A stretch of 64,000 nucleotides of DNA from assembly GCA_963804865.1 (NCBI GenBank), contig CAWDSH010000026.1, positions 124,001 through 188,000 on the forward strand, written 5' to 3'. This DNA comes from CAVVEQ01 sp963804865 (lineage in GTDB: Bacteria > Chloroflexota > Anaerolineae > Anaerolineales > Anaerolineaceae). Under the pieces are notes generated by a model. It was not told the DNA's origin, did not search any database, and saw only the letters and a list, made by a program, of their open reading frames with translations. A program made the position numbers and the translations under genes. Positions 50,801 to 60,399 of this stretch are shown here, in pieces; position 1 is the first letter of the stretch; every line of letters starts with the position of its first letter.

Positions 50801-51409
50801 ATGTTAGGCAAAGTTATTACTGGTTTTGTAGTGGTGGCAATTTCAAGTGGTCTGATCTACGGCGCAGTCAACCGCACCGTGCAAAGCGAGGTTGTCGAGG
50901 AAAGCCTTCCTCTTGCTGAATTGGCAGGCGATGGCTATCGCGGTGGACCGGAAGGGGAAGCGGGATCTGAAAACGGAATCGAATCCGGAGAAAGTTACCG
51001 GGGTGAGGTAAACGAAGCCCCGGGATATGAAAGTGACAGCGAATTCGGAAATGGTTACCAGGGCGGCCAAGACGGAGAATCGGGAACAGGAACCGGTCTC
51101 AGTGATGGAAGCGGACTTGCCGAAGATGCAAGCAGCTGGGTCGAATTGACCGGCACGGTCACCGCAGTGGAGACCGACCTGCTCCAGGTAAAGGTGACCG
51201 ACGGCAGTTTGATCGAACTCAGCCGACGCGCCTGGTGGTTTGCACTCGACCAGGGATTTACCGCCGAGATCGGCGATCAAATTGAGCTCACCGGTTTCTT
51301 TGAAGGCGACGAGTTCGAAACGGCAATTCTGAGTAATCTGACAAATAGCAGCATCGTGAACATCCGCGATGAAAACGGACGCCCACTCTGGGCAGGCAGA
51401 GGCGGATAA
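50801..51409 (+). CDS. membrane-anchored protein with Gly/Glu repeats and an OB-like C-terminal domain
   Basis: ATG 50801 follows AGGAGA and gives 202 residues. One N-terminal membrane helix (about 5-22) is followed by an acidic low-complexity region (about 45-115) with three loose repeats around GYRGGPEGEAG, SYRGEVNEAPG and GYQGGQDGESG. The C-terminal 85 residues (WVELTGTVTAVETDLLQVKV, ELTGFFEGDEF) look like a small beta-barrel of the OB type. It follows the DUF4405 gene by ten bases and probably works with it on the outer face. I do not recognise the family. Confidence 0.7.
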   Translation: MLGKVITGFVVVAISSGLIYGAVNRTVQSEVVEESLPLAELAGDGYRGGPEGEAGSENGIESGESYRGEVNEAPGYESDSEFGNGYQGGQDGESGTGTGLSDGSGLAEDASSWVELTGTVTAVETDLLQVKVTDGSLIELSRRAWWFALDQGFTAEIGDQIELTGFFEGDEFETAILSNLTNSSIVNIRDENGRPLWAGRGG

Positions 51410-51429
51410 GCTCTGACCGGTGAAAAGAA

Positions 51430-51455
51430 ACAGGGCACGGAATTCCGTGCCCTGT
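51430..51455. terminator. bidirectional terminator
   Basis: An 11-bp stem (ACAGGGCACGG / CCGTGCCCTGT) with loop AATT, A-rich before and ATTTATTT after. It separates converging operons. Confidence 0.85.
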
Positions 51456-51471
51456 ATTTATTTCTTCAGGA

Positions 51472-52170
51472 TCATGACTTTTTTCGGTCCACGGTACTCA
51501 GCTGGTGTGCACGCCAGAGGACCACGACGAAAAAACCAATAAAGAGCAGCAGCACGATCAGGAAGACGATCAGGTTATAAACTGTAATTTTAACAAGACC
51601 CAGGTTCAGCACCGGATTGCCGATGAAGAAGATCAGCGTGTTGGCCAGTATGGCGATGGCGCGCATCTCGGTGGGACCCAGGCTGGCGTAGGAAATGCGG
51701 AATTCCCCGGCAACGTAGGTGTAAACATACACCAGGACGGAGACCAGCAGGTAGCCGATCAGGGCGAAGAGCGCCAGGGTGAGGTCCACGTAAGGGGATA
51801 GCCCGAGCCCGACGAAAACGAGCGTCTCGGTGACGGCATCAACGGTATGATCGACGAAAAAACCATACTTTGGACGCTCGATCTTGCGGAAGCGCGCCAG
51901 GGTGCCATCCAGGCTGTCGCCGAACCAGTTGAGGAGAAAGCCGAAACTGGCCAGCCATAGAAACGCGCTGTTGTAATTGCACAACCAGTAGCTCACCGCG
52001 ATCAGCACCGATGCGCAGAAGCCAAGGATGGTGAGCATATCCGGCGTCACCCAGGCGGGCATGTGCTCGCAAAGCCACTTGAGGGCGGGTTTTTCCAGCG
52101 CCGAGAGCAGGATCTTGTTGACGCGGGTATGCTCGGTTGAAGCTGGTTTTATCTGGCTGCTGTTACTCAT
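51472..52170 (-). CDS. CDP-alcohol phosphatidyltransferase
   Basis: ATG 52170 has AGGAGGAG six bases upstream and gives 232 residues. The CDP-AP signature is complete: GDSLDGTLAR, then after ten residues GFFVDHTVDA, with the Asp residues that bind two metals. Six membrane helices follow the amphipathic N-terminus. It transfers a phosphatidyl group from CDP-diacylglycerol to an alcohol; glycerol phosphate, inositol phosphate or serine are options. Its start overlaps the acyltransferase gene by four bases, so the pair forms a lipid-synthesis operon. Confidence 0.9.
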   Translation of the reverse strand: MSNSSQIKPASTEHTRVNKILLSALEKPALKWLCEHMPAWVTPDMLTILGFCASVLIAVSYWLCNYNSAFLWLASFGFLLNWFGDSLDGTLARFRKIERPKYGFFVDHTVDAVTETLVFVGLGLSPYVDLTLALFALIGYLLVSVLVYVYTYVAGEFRISYASLGPTEMRAIAILANTLIFFIGNPVLNLGLVKITVYNLIVFLIVLLLFIGFFVVVLWRAHQLSTVDRKKS

Positions 52171-53069
52171 GGAATCTCCTCCTGGGCTTCCGGCCAGAGA
52201 GGATAGAACATGGACCACTGGTCGGGATTCTTGCGGATGAATTTTTCACCTTCTTGAAGGACGCGCTCGGAATTTTGGATGACCTCGTCATGCGGATCGG
52301 CCGCGGATACCATCTCCACCGGCTCGGAGCAATCCAGCTGGTACCCGCCATCGGGCAGGGTGGAAACAGCCACCACGTAAACGGGAACCCTGGTCTTCAA
52401 CGCCAGGCGGGTATAAAAAACGGGCACCGGCGCGGGACGACCGAAGAAACGGGGCAGGATATCAGAATCCGGGACCGGCCTATCCAACCCGGTGAGCACC
52501 GTGCCGCCCGCCTGCAGCCGTATCCGCGCCTGCTGCATGCTGGCAACGGAAGTGGGGGTCACTTCGAGACCGCGCTCATCGCGCAGCTTGTTCTGCCAGG
52601 TATAACCGCTGCCGGGCTGCGGGTATGAAAGGATCTGAAAGCTAAGCCCCCTGCCTGCCAGCGCCAGACCGGTGAGATCGAAGGCACTCAAATGAGGAGC
52701 GACGAAAAACGCGCCCTGTTCAGCTTTCTTGCGCTCATCAAAGATCATCTGGAAACGGGGGCTGAACCGAACCAAATTCAAGATCTTTTCAGGATCATTC
52801 AAATTGTGATAAAAATCAAAAAGACAGCGCGCGTTGGATTTGAAAACGCGCAGCACGATCTCATCCAGCTCCGCAGAGGTGAGCCCTCCACCGCGGACCA
52901 CCCATTGATTGGCGCGCACCGTGCGCACCATGGGTGACTCACGGCGGGCGGCCAGGCGTGAGGCGACAAAATCAGCCAACCTGTAACCCAGGCTCTCGGG
53001 AAGCATGCGTCCAACCGCCAGTGCGGTGCCGATGCCAAGCGAGCTGTTGATGATGGTCAACAAATTCAT
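52167..53069 (-). CDS. LpxL/HtrB-superfamily acyltransferase (PatA-like)
   Basis: This 300-residue protein has the acyltransferase motif APHLSAFD (H-x4-D) at about residues 124-131 and the later block VFYTRLALKTRVPVYVVAVS, which match lysophospholipid acyltransferases of the LpxL and mycobacterial PatA type. An N-terminal hydrophobic helix attaches it to the membrane. The ATG region overlaps nothing upstream. The CDP-AP gene follows with a 4-base overlap. In actinobacteria a CDP-AP enzyme and PatA are neighbours in phosphatidylinositol-mannoside synthesis, so an acylated glycolipid is a reasonable product; lipid A is not expected here. Confidence 0.82.
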   Translation of the reverse strand: MNLLTIINSSLGIGTALAVGRMLPESLGYRLADFVASRLAARRESPMVRTVRANQWVVRGGGLTSAELDEIVLRVFKSNARCLFDFYHNLNDPEKILNLVRFSPRFQMIFDERKKAEQGAFFVAPHLSAFDLTGLALAGRGLSFQILSYPQPGSGYTWQNKLRDERGLEVTPTSVASMQQARIRLQAGGTVLTGLDRPVPDSDILPRFFGRPAPVPVFYTRLALKTRVPVYVVAVSTLPDGGYQLDCSEPVEMVSAADPHDEVIQNSERVLQEGEKFIRKNPDQWSMFYPLWPEAQEEIP

Positions 53070-53219
53070 GTTTTAATGAGGGCAAAAGTTCGCCCGCGCA
53101 ATAGGTATAACCCGGCGGGTGATATCCGGATGTGCCGGATTTCTGAGACTTCAATTATCCCATGTTTTGCCTGCTTTCCGCAAAGGTATAATTAGTCAGA
53201 ATTTCTTAAGGAGAATGCC

Positions 53220-54399
53220 ATGAACGCCAGGAAAATCAGTGAACGCGTACAACTCATCGGTGCGGTGGATTGGAACCGAACCCTGTTTGATGCACTCATC
53301 CCGCTGCCGGATGGCACCAGTTACAACGCCTACCTGGTGCGCGGCAGCGAGAAGACAGCGCTGCTGGATGCAGCCGACCCGGCCAAGGAAGCAGAATTGA
53401 TGACGCAGCTGGCGAAGGTCGATAAGGTGGATTACGTCATCGCCCACCACGCGGAGCAGGATCATTCAGGCGCCCTACCGGCGGTCATGCAGAAATACCC
53501 CAAGGCGCAGCTGGTCTGCTCGGTAAAAGCCAGCGGCATGTTGATGGACCTGCTGGAGTTGCCGACGGAGCGGGTGCGCACGGTCGAGGATGGCGAGAAG
53601 CTTTCGCTTGGGGACCGCACGCTGGAATTCATTTATACCCCCTGGGTGCACTGGCCGGAAACGATGAGCACCTATCTTGCGGAAGAAAAGATCCTTTTTT
53701 CGTGCGATTTCTTCGGATCACACCTGGCGACCAACGAGGTGTTTGTAAAAAATGAAGCAGAGGTGCTGAGGGCTGCCAAGCGTTATTATGCCGAGATCAT
53801 GATGCCTTTCCGCGTGCCGATCCAGAAGAATTTGGAAAGGCTGGCGGGCTATGATATCAAGATGATCGCCCCAAGCCACGGCCCGGTCTATGACAAGCCG
53901 GGATTGATTGTGGATGCCTACAAGGAATGGGTGAGCGCCGCGCCGAAGAACATCGTCGTATTGCCGTATATTTCCATGCACCACAGCACGGAGATGCTGG
54001 TGCAGCGCGCGATCAGTGCCCTGACCGAACGGGGCATCAAAGTGCAGGTTTTCGACCTCACCGTGACGGATGTCGGCGAGCTGGCGATGGCGCTGGTGGA
54101 CGCAGCCACGCTGGTGGTGGGCACGCCCATCATGCTGGGCGGAGCGCACCCGCTGGTGGGTTACGCTCTCAGCCTGGCAGAGCTGCTCGAAACCCAAGGC
54201 AAAATTTGCCGCCTTCCTGGTTTCCTATGGCTGGGGAGCGGGAGCCGTGGAGCGCCTGCCGGGGTTGATCGAAGGACTGAAGGTTGAAGCGTTACCGGGC
54301 GTGGTGGCACGCGGCATGCCGCGCCAGACCGAGCTGGAGGCAGTGGATAAACTGGCGGATTTGATCTTAGCCAAGCACAAGGAAGCCGGGATTATCTGA
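53220..54399 (+). CDS. flavodiiron protein (FprA/NorV type), frameshifted
   Basis: Removing one A in the AAAA run at 54201-54204 joins the parts (LLETQGKFAAFLVSYGWG) to about 392 residues. The beta-lactamase-like domain has the diiron ligands HAEQDH (H-x-E-x-D-H at about residues 80-85), TPWVHWPET, SCDFFGSH and PSHGPVY. The C-terminal flavodoxin domain starts near residue 247 (IVVLPYISMHHSTEMLVQ) with the FMN loop. The enzyme reduces O2 or NO to protect anaerobes. An AAGGAG ribosome site precedes the ATG and TATAAT is at 53187-53192. Confidence 0.92.
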
Positions 54400-54416
54400 T
54401 CCAGATTTCCAATCAT

Positions 54417-54448
54417 AAAAAGAGACACGATTAATCGTGTCTCTTTTT
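54417..54448. terminator. bidirectional terminator
   Basis: AAAAAGAGACACGAT and ATCGTGTCTCTTTTT form a 15-bp stem with a TA centre, between the flavodiiron gene and a converging histidine kinase gene. Confidence 0.92.
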
Positions 54449-54466
54449 ATTTAAAAGCCGGATTGG

Positions 54467-55870
54467 CTAGATGGGCAGGGCGATATGGATGGTGGTGCCT
54501 TTGCCGGGAGTGGAATCCGCCCAGACCCGCCCATGATGGGATTCGACCAGCGCCTTGACGATCGCGAGTCCCAGCCCGGATTCGCCGTTCTCGCTATGGC
54601 GGGATTTATCCGCGCGGTGGAAGCGGTCAAAGATCTGGGGCAGCTCCGCGGAAGGGATGCCGGAGCCGTTATCCTGGATGGTGATCTCCACTTCCTGATC
54701 GCGTTTTTGGGCGGCCAATGTGATCCTGCCCCCGGACGGTGTATAGCGCAGCGCGTTACTGACCAGGTTATCCAGCACCTGCATCATGCGGTCCTCGTCC
54801 ACGCTGATCTTCGGCAGATCCTCAGCAGCTTTCATCCTGAGGGTCACCTTCTGCTGATCGGCATGATGCTGGAAAAGTTCCGTGGCTCGTTTCAGCAGGT
54901 AGCGCGGAGAAAGCTTCTGGATATGGAGCGGCAGCTCGCCAGAATCCGCCTGGGAGAGCATGCGCAGGTCACCGACCAGGATCTGCAGGCGCTCGATCTC
55001 GGAATAGATGAGATCCAGGCGTTCGGGTGTGACTTTGAGTACGCCATCGCGCATGGATTCGATATAGCCGGCGATCACGGTGAGGGGTGTGCGCAGGTCG
55101 TGGGCGATATCCGCGGTCATCTGGCGGCGCATCTGGTTCACCCGAACGACCTCCTGGCTCATGCGGTTGAAGGAATCAGCCAGCTGCCCGATCTCGTCTT
55201 TGGATTTCACTTCCACCTGCTGCTCGAGTTGACCGCTGGCGATATTCTGGGCGGCACTGGTGAGCGCTTTCAACGGCCGGGTGAGCGTGCGGGTCAGCAA
55301 GTAGCCGATGACCAATGCGACCAGCAGGGCGACACCAATGGCCATGAGCAGAGCTTCGTTCGTGCGCTGCAGGTAACGGGATTCGGCGGGGTTGAAAGCC
55401 GCTGATCTGGCGCGCCATGATGATGGTTCCCACGGTCTGCCCATTCACTTCAATTGGTGTTCCATCTTCGATGTGAGAATGCTGTCAGATATGAGTCCAT
55501 CCGGATAACCGGGATCGACTGAAACGATCGACTTTCCCGCTGGAATCAGCAAGCCCAAAGAGATTTGGGTGAAAATTATCAAATTCGGGCACACCCGGCG
55601 GGTAATCAACCTCAGCCTGGAAATTGAAGGCAGCACCACCAAAACTGAAATTCAATCTGACGCCAGTCCTCCCGAACATTCACCCAGGAACCCGTCGGTT
55701 TCATAATATTGGATCAGGGTCTGCTCCATGCTGCTCTTCTGCTGATCGATGATCAGGCTGGTCAGGCGGTCGGTGCTGGTCAGGCGGATGAACAGCGCCA
55801 CCAGGGCGGCGGTGGTGAAAGCGACCAGTATAAAAGCGAGGGTCAATTTCCAGGAAAGGGATTTAGACAT
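54467..55870 (-). CDS. sensor histidine kinase with five single-base lesions in the sensor region
   Basis: From ATG 55870 (MSKSLSWKLTLAFILV) the protein has about 467 residues: a first membrane helix, an external sensor domain, a second helix (about 190-215), HAMP (RTLTRPLKALTSAAQNIASG in part), a HisKA dimer helix with IAHDLRTPLTVIAGY and a HATPase domain with DNLVSNALRYT, DNGSGIP and GLGLAIVK. The kinase half is intact. The sensor half needs five one-base changes between about 55380 and 55690 to give SWVNVREDWRQ, FGGAAFNFQAEV, SSGKVIVSVDPG, EDGTPIEVNGQT and FNPAESRYL. The net change is a multiple of three. It overlaps the response-regulator gene by eight bases. Confidence 0.87.
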
Positions 55871-56562
55871 GGGCGTCACCCTGCCGGCGAAAGCGGTAAC
55901 CAACGCCGAAAACAGTTTCCACATAGCGCGGATTGCCGGGATCCTTTTCGGTCTTCATGCGCAGGTTGCGGATGTGGACGTTGAGGGTGCTTTCCAGCCC
56001 GGCAAAACCGCTGTCGGAAAGGAGCTCCACCAGCTCTGCGCGGGTGAATACCCGCCCGGGCGAGCGCATCAGGGTGGCAAGCAGATCAAATTCGATGGGG
56101 GTGAGGATCACCGGCTTGCCGTTCCACGGTAACGCAATGTGTCCCGCGATCCAGCTCGATGCCCTCCGCGCGCAGCAACTCCATTTTTTCCGGCGCGTCC
56201 TCGCTGCGGCGCAGGACGGCGTGGATGCGGGAGGTCAGCTCGCGCATACGGAAAGGTTTGATGACGTAATCATCCGCGCCCAGGTCCAGGCCAAGGACGG
56301 CATCCGTTTCCTCCTCGCGGGCGGTGATGATGATGATGGGCGTCTGGCGCTCCTTGCGGTACTGCTGGAGGAACTGGTAGCCGTCCATTTTGGGCATCAT
56401 GATATCCAGCAGGATCAGATCGGGCTGCTCGTGGCGCGCCGTGTAGAGCGCGTTCTGCCCGTCGGTGGCGGTGAGCACCTTGAAACCCTGCTCGGTGAGA
56501 TATTCCTGAATAAGCTGGCGGACGCTGGATTGATCGTCCACCACCATGATGGTATGTGTCAT
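55863..56562 (-). CDS. OmpR/PhoB-type response regulator, frameshifted
   Basis: ATG 56562 has GGAG upstream. The receiver domain carries VVDDQ (acidic pocket), the phosphorylated Asp in LILLDIMMPKMDG, and the later TARE and KPFRMREL. The winged-helix output domain carries LTPIEFDLLATL, RVFTRAELVE, STLNVHIRNLRMK and FGVGYRF. The two domains join as VTVNGKPVILTP if one extra G/C at 56124-56125 is removed, about 232 residues in all. It is co-transcribed with the histidine kinase and probably controls the divergent MacAB-like exporter. Confidence 0.9.
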
Positions 56563-56850
56563 ATTTCTCCAATAGTTGTCACCGGCGAGACGCCGATGTG
56601 TCCTTAAATTATCACACAATCATTCATTTTTGATTTAGAAGGCGGGTATTTTTGGTCATTCGAGCCCGGGAAAAATATGCCAAGAATTCACTGCTTCTAA
56701 ATGAAATCTGAATGCCTTTTCGCTACGATGATGCTTGGAAAAAGAGGTCGGGCAGTGGTTCGCGGATTCGAACATTGAAGATTATTTTGTCCATCCCGGA
56801 CCTTGAGTATCGTCCGAATATTTATTCAAGCGAGAGGAGAGCAAGAGATC

Positions 56851-58353
56851 ATGGCAAAAAAAGCAATTGAAATCACCCAAGGAATTATCGGCAAGATCAA
56901 GGGAATATCCTGGAAGGATGCCAAAACCCGGAGGAACATCATCATTCTAGGTTCGGCTATTCTGCTGGTCGCAGCAGCCGGCATCGGGTACTCATTCTGG
57001 CATGCGAAGCAGGTTTCCGCTTAATCCGGGAGCACGGACAGCTACCAGACCACCCTTGCCCGCACGGGCACCCTGACCATCTCTGCCAGCGGCTCGGGGA
57101 CCCTGGCGGGCGGCAACAGCACCAACCTTTCCTTCCCGATCGCGGGCACGGTCAAGAAATTATATGTGACCATGGGGCAGCAGGTTGAAGAAGGACAGGT
57201 GCTGGCGGAGCTGGAAGATACCCGACTGCTGGAAGCTGCGGTGACGGAGGCTGAAGGAAACCTGGCTGCCGCACAGAAATCGCTGCAGGACGTGCTCGAG
57301 AGCAGCACCGGCAACCTGGCGGAAGCGCAGCTGGCACTGGTAACCGCCCAGCTGGATGCGAATACTGCCAAGAACAAGGTGCTCACCTGGGTCAGCCATC
57401 GCGGATCCGACACGATGATCGAGACCGCCGAATCCAACCTGGCCGTGGCCAAGAACCAGCTGGATAAAGCCCAGGATCTTTACGACGATTGGAAGAAGGC
57501 AAAACCGACGAATGACAATTACATCCAGGCTCTAAGCCAGCTGACTTCGGCGAAGACGGCTTACGCCCAGGCGCTGGCAAACCTGAATTACCTGGAAAAC
57601 AAGCCATCCTCGCTTGAGGTTCAGCAGAATGATGCCGAGTACGCGATCGCGCAGGCAGCGGTGACCAGGGCTGAGGCTGACCTGAAATTTTTACAGGACA
57701 ACGGCGGAGTCAATCCCGCTGATAAGGCCGCGGCTGAGGGCGCCGTAGTCCAGGCGCAAGTGGCGCTGGAAACCGCGCAGAAGAACCTGGACAACGCCAC
57801 GTTGAAAGCACCCTTTGCGGGCACCATCCTTTCCATTGCCGCCGAAGAAGGACAGGCGGTAACGACGGATACTTTCATCACCATTGCTGACCTGCAGCAC
57901 CCTGACATTTCATTCTCCTACGATGAAACGGATATGGACAAAGTGGCAGTCGGCAACACGGCGGATGTGGTGTTCGACGCACTTCCCGACCTGGCATTTA
58001 CCGCAACCGTTACCAGCGTGAGCCCCACGTTGTATTCCACGGGTGGATATTCAGTTCTGACCGGCGTTGCCACCCTGGATGACTCCAATGTCACGAGCAC
58101 GACCAAGTTCGTGGAAGGGATGACAGCATCCGTGGAAGTGATCAACGCAGAAGCTCAGAACGCGGTACTGCTGCCGGTGGAAGCCATCCATGATATCGGC
58201 GACGGCGAATACGCGGTGTTCGTAGTGGGCGAAGACGGCAAGCTCACCCTGACGGTCGTTGAAGTTGGGCTGAACGATGGAACTTACGCAGAGATCAAAT
58301 CCGGGATAACCGCAGGTCAAACGGTGACCACCGGAGTGATGGAGACGCAGTAA
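56851..58353 (+). CDS. MacA-like periplasmic adaptor (HlyD family), interrupted by an in-frame TAA
   Basis: From ATG 56851 a basic cytoplasmic start and a membrane helix (about residues 33-53, IIILGSAILLVAAAGIGYSF) run to a TAA at 57022-57024. The same frame continues without shift as SGSTDSYQTTLARTGTLTIS, a lipoyl half-motif (GTVKKLYVTMGQQVEEGQVL), two long coiled-coil stretches (about 110-250), the second lipoyl half and a beta-barrel and MP domain ending VTTGVMETQ. In total this is about 500 codons. The adaptor links the ATPase/permease pair to the cell exterior. The nonsense codon may be a base error. The last base overlaps the ABC ATPase start. Confidence 0.85.
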
Positions 58354-59138
58354 TGAAGGAAAAGCCTGTCGTTATTGAAACCAGGAACATGAAAAAAGTC
58401 TACGGCGAGGGTGAAAACCAGGTCGCCGCCCTGGATGGCGTCGATCTCAAGATACGGGAAGGTGAATTCGTGGCGGTCATGGGTCCGAGTGGATCGGGAA
58501 AGAGCACACTTTTAAACTTGCTGGCTTGCCTCGATCGACCGACCGATGGAAAGTACATCCTGGATGGCGAGGATGTGAGCAATTACGACCGCAAAGAGCT
58601 GGCGCAGATCCGCGGCCGCGAACTGGGATTTATATTTCAATCCTACAATTTGCTCCCGCGCCTGACGGCCATTGAGAACGTGATGCTGCCCTTGATGTAC
58701 CAGCGGGAAAAGACGCTGAGTAATGAAGAGCAGCGGAAAAAAGCTGAAGAAGCGTTGAAAAACGTCGGGCTTGTGAATCGCGGTCACCACTATCCAAACC
58801 AGCTCTCCGGCGGACAGCAGCAGCGGGTGGCGATCGCACGCGCATTGATCAACGACCCCATCCTGATCCTGGCGGACGAACCTACCGGAAACCTGGATAC
58901 GCATTCCAGCGAGGAGATCCTGGTGCTGCTGCATCACTTGAACGAAGAACGCGGCAGAACGATCGTCATGGTCACGCACGAGCAGGACGTGGCCCAGCAC
59001 ACCACGCGCATCGTTCACATCCGCGACGGCAAACTGGAATCAGACAAGATCAATGCCAACCAGGTCGGCAATGGAAATGGGAACGGCAATGGGAAGAAAC
59101 CCGTGAAGCAGCCTTCCCTGAAAGGAAAGAAGCAATGA
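58353..59138 (+). CDS. MacB/LolD-type ABC transporter ATPase
   Basis: This 261-residue ATPase has Walker A GPSGSGKSTLLN, Q-loop FIFQSYNLLPRLTAIENV in family order, signature LSGGQQQRVAIARAL and Walker B ILADEPTGNLD, all canonical, with the H-loop VTHE. The LSGGQQQRVAIARAL and ADEPTGNLD forms are typical of the MacB/LolD/FtsE group. A Gly-Asn-rich and Lys-rich tail (NGNGNGNGKKP) is appended. It overlaps the adaptor gene by one base and the permease gene by four (ATGA), so all three are coupled. Confidence 0.95.
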   Translation: MKEKPVVIETRNMKKVYGEGENQVAALDGVDLKIREGEFVAVMGPSGSGKSTLLNLLACLDRPTDGKYILDGEDVSNYDRKELAQIRGRELGFIFQSYNLLPRLTAIENVMLPLMYQREKTLSNEEQRKKAEEALKNVGLVNRGHHYPNQLSGGQQQRVAIARALINDPILILADEPTGNLDTHSSEEILVLLHHLNEERGRTIVMVTHEQDVAQHTTRIVHIRDGKLESDKINANQVGNGNGNGNGKKPVKQPSLKGKKQ

Positions 59139-60373
59139 ACTGGAAAGAAGTGGTCAAGGTCGCCTGGAAAAGTCTTGTCTCCAACAAGCTGCGCTCGATG
59201 CTGACCATGTTGGGCGTGATCATCGGGGTCGCCGCGGTGATCATCATGATGTCGATCAGCGCGGGCACCGAAGCGACCATTTCGGAAGCGATCAATGGAC
59301 TGGGCTCAAACCTGGTATTCATCATGGGCAGCATGTCGCGCGGCGGCCCAGGCGCAGTTGTCAGTCAAAGCAGCCAGAGCGGGCTGGTCTATGATGACGT
59401 GGACGCGATCAAACAGAAAATCAAGGGCGTGGAAGGGATCACGGTGGATCAGCAGGCCAGTGTGACCTTGAAATATGGTGATGTTACCCTGGACAGCATT
59501 TCCATTGTCGGCACCACCACGGATTACCTGAATGTGCGCGATTTGGAAATGGGGACCGGGCGATTTTTTACCACGGATGAATACGACCGATCTGCAAAGG
59601 TGGTGGTGCTTGGATCAACCATTGCTGAAGAATTATTCGGCACAGACGACCCGATCGGGCAGAAGATCAACGTGGACAACACCAAGCTGACCGTGATCGG
59701 CGTTTTAGCTCCCAAGGGGTTATCGGGTGGAACCAATTTTGATGAGCAGATCTACACCTCCATCAACCTGGTCTTTAAGAAATTCACCCCCTTCATGTTC
59801 GCCCGCTTCATGGGAAACCAGGTGCGGCAGATCATCGTTTCGGTTGAAGAGGATGCAGATATGGATTACGTGGTCAACCAGATCACCTACCTGCTGGCCA
59901 ACCGGCACGGAGTCAGCCTGGATTCACTGGATTTCACCACCCAGACCCAGGAGGATATCATCACCACCCAGGAATCGACCACCTCGTCCTTTCGTACCTT
60001 GCTGGCATGGGTGGCGGGCGTGTCGTTGATCGTGGGCGGGATCGGCATCATGAACATCATGCTGGTCAGCGTCACCGAGCGCACGCGCGAGATCGGCCTG
60101 CGCCAGGCAGTCGGCGCTGCCCCAAGGGATATCCAATCGCAGTTCCTCACCGAGGCGCTCATGCTCAGCCTGTTGGGAGGTGCGATCGGGGTACTGGCGG
60201 GGGTGGGAGGTGCGCTGTTGTTTGGCCTGTTGAGCGGGATGCGCACGGTGATCGTTTCTTATTCGATCATCCTCTCGTTCACTTCCGCGGCGCTGGTTGG
60301 GATCTTCTTTGGATTTTTCCCTGCGCAGCAGGCAGCTCAGCTCGATCCGATCGTTGCCCTGAGACACGAATAA
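59135..60373 (+). CDS. MacB-like ABC transporter permease (FtsX family)
   Basis: This 412-residue permease has the MacB layout: one N-terminal membrane helix (about residues 23-42, MLTMLGVIIGVAAVIIMMS), an extracytoplasmic MacB_PCD domain of about 230 residues (starting GLGSNLVFIMG) and three C-terminal helices with VTERTREIGLRQAVGAAPRDI, the cytoplasmic coupling motif (short: RTREIGLRQAVGA). Together with the ATPase and the adaptor it exports peptides, antibiotics or siderophore-like compounds by a mechanical pump. The downstream lipoprotein gene lies 27 bases further. Confidence 0.94.
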   Translation: MNWKEVVKVAWKSLVSNKLRSMLTMLGVIIGVAAVIIMMSISAGTEATISEAINGLGSNLVFIMGSMSRGGPGAVVSQSSQSGLVYDDVDAIKQKIKGVEGITVDQQASVTLKYGDVTLDSISIVGTTTDYLNVRDLEMGTGRFFTTDEYDRSAKVVVLGSTIAEELFGTDDPIGQKINVDNTKLTVIGVLAPKGLSGGTNFDEQIYTSINLVFKKFTPFMFARFMGNQVRQIIVSVEEDADMDYVVNQITYLLANRHGVSLDSLDFTTQTQEDIITTQESTTSSFRTLLAWVAGVSLIVGGIGIMNIMLVSVTERTREIGLRQAVGAAPRDIQSQFLTEALMLSLLGGAIGVLAGVGGALLFGLLSGMRTVIVSYSIILSFTSAALVGIFFGFFPAQQAAQLDPIVALRHE

Positions 60374-60399
60374 TAAGAATATTAGAAAGGAAAATAAAC

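Noticed and set aside
54485..55405. Plus-strand frame of 306 codons opposite the histidine kinase
   Set aside because: Antisense shadow; the kinase motifs on the minus strand are decisive.
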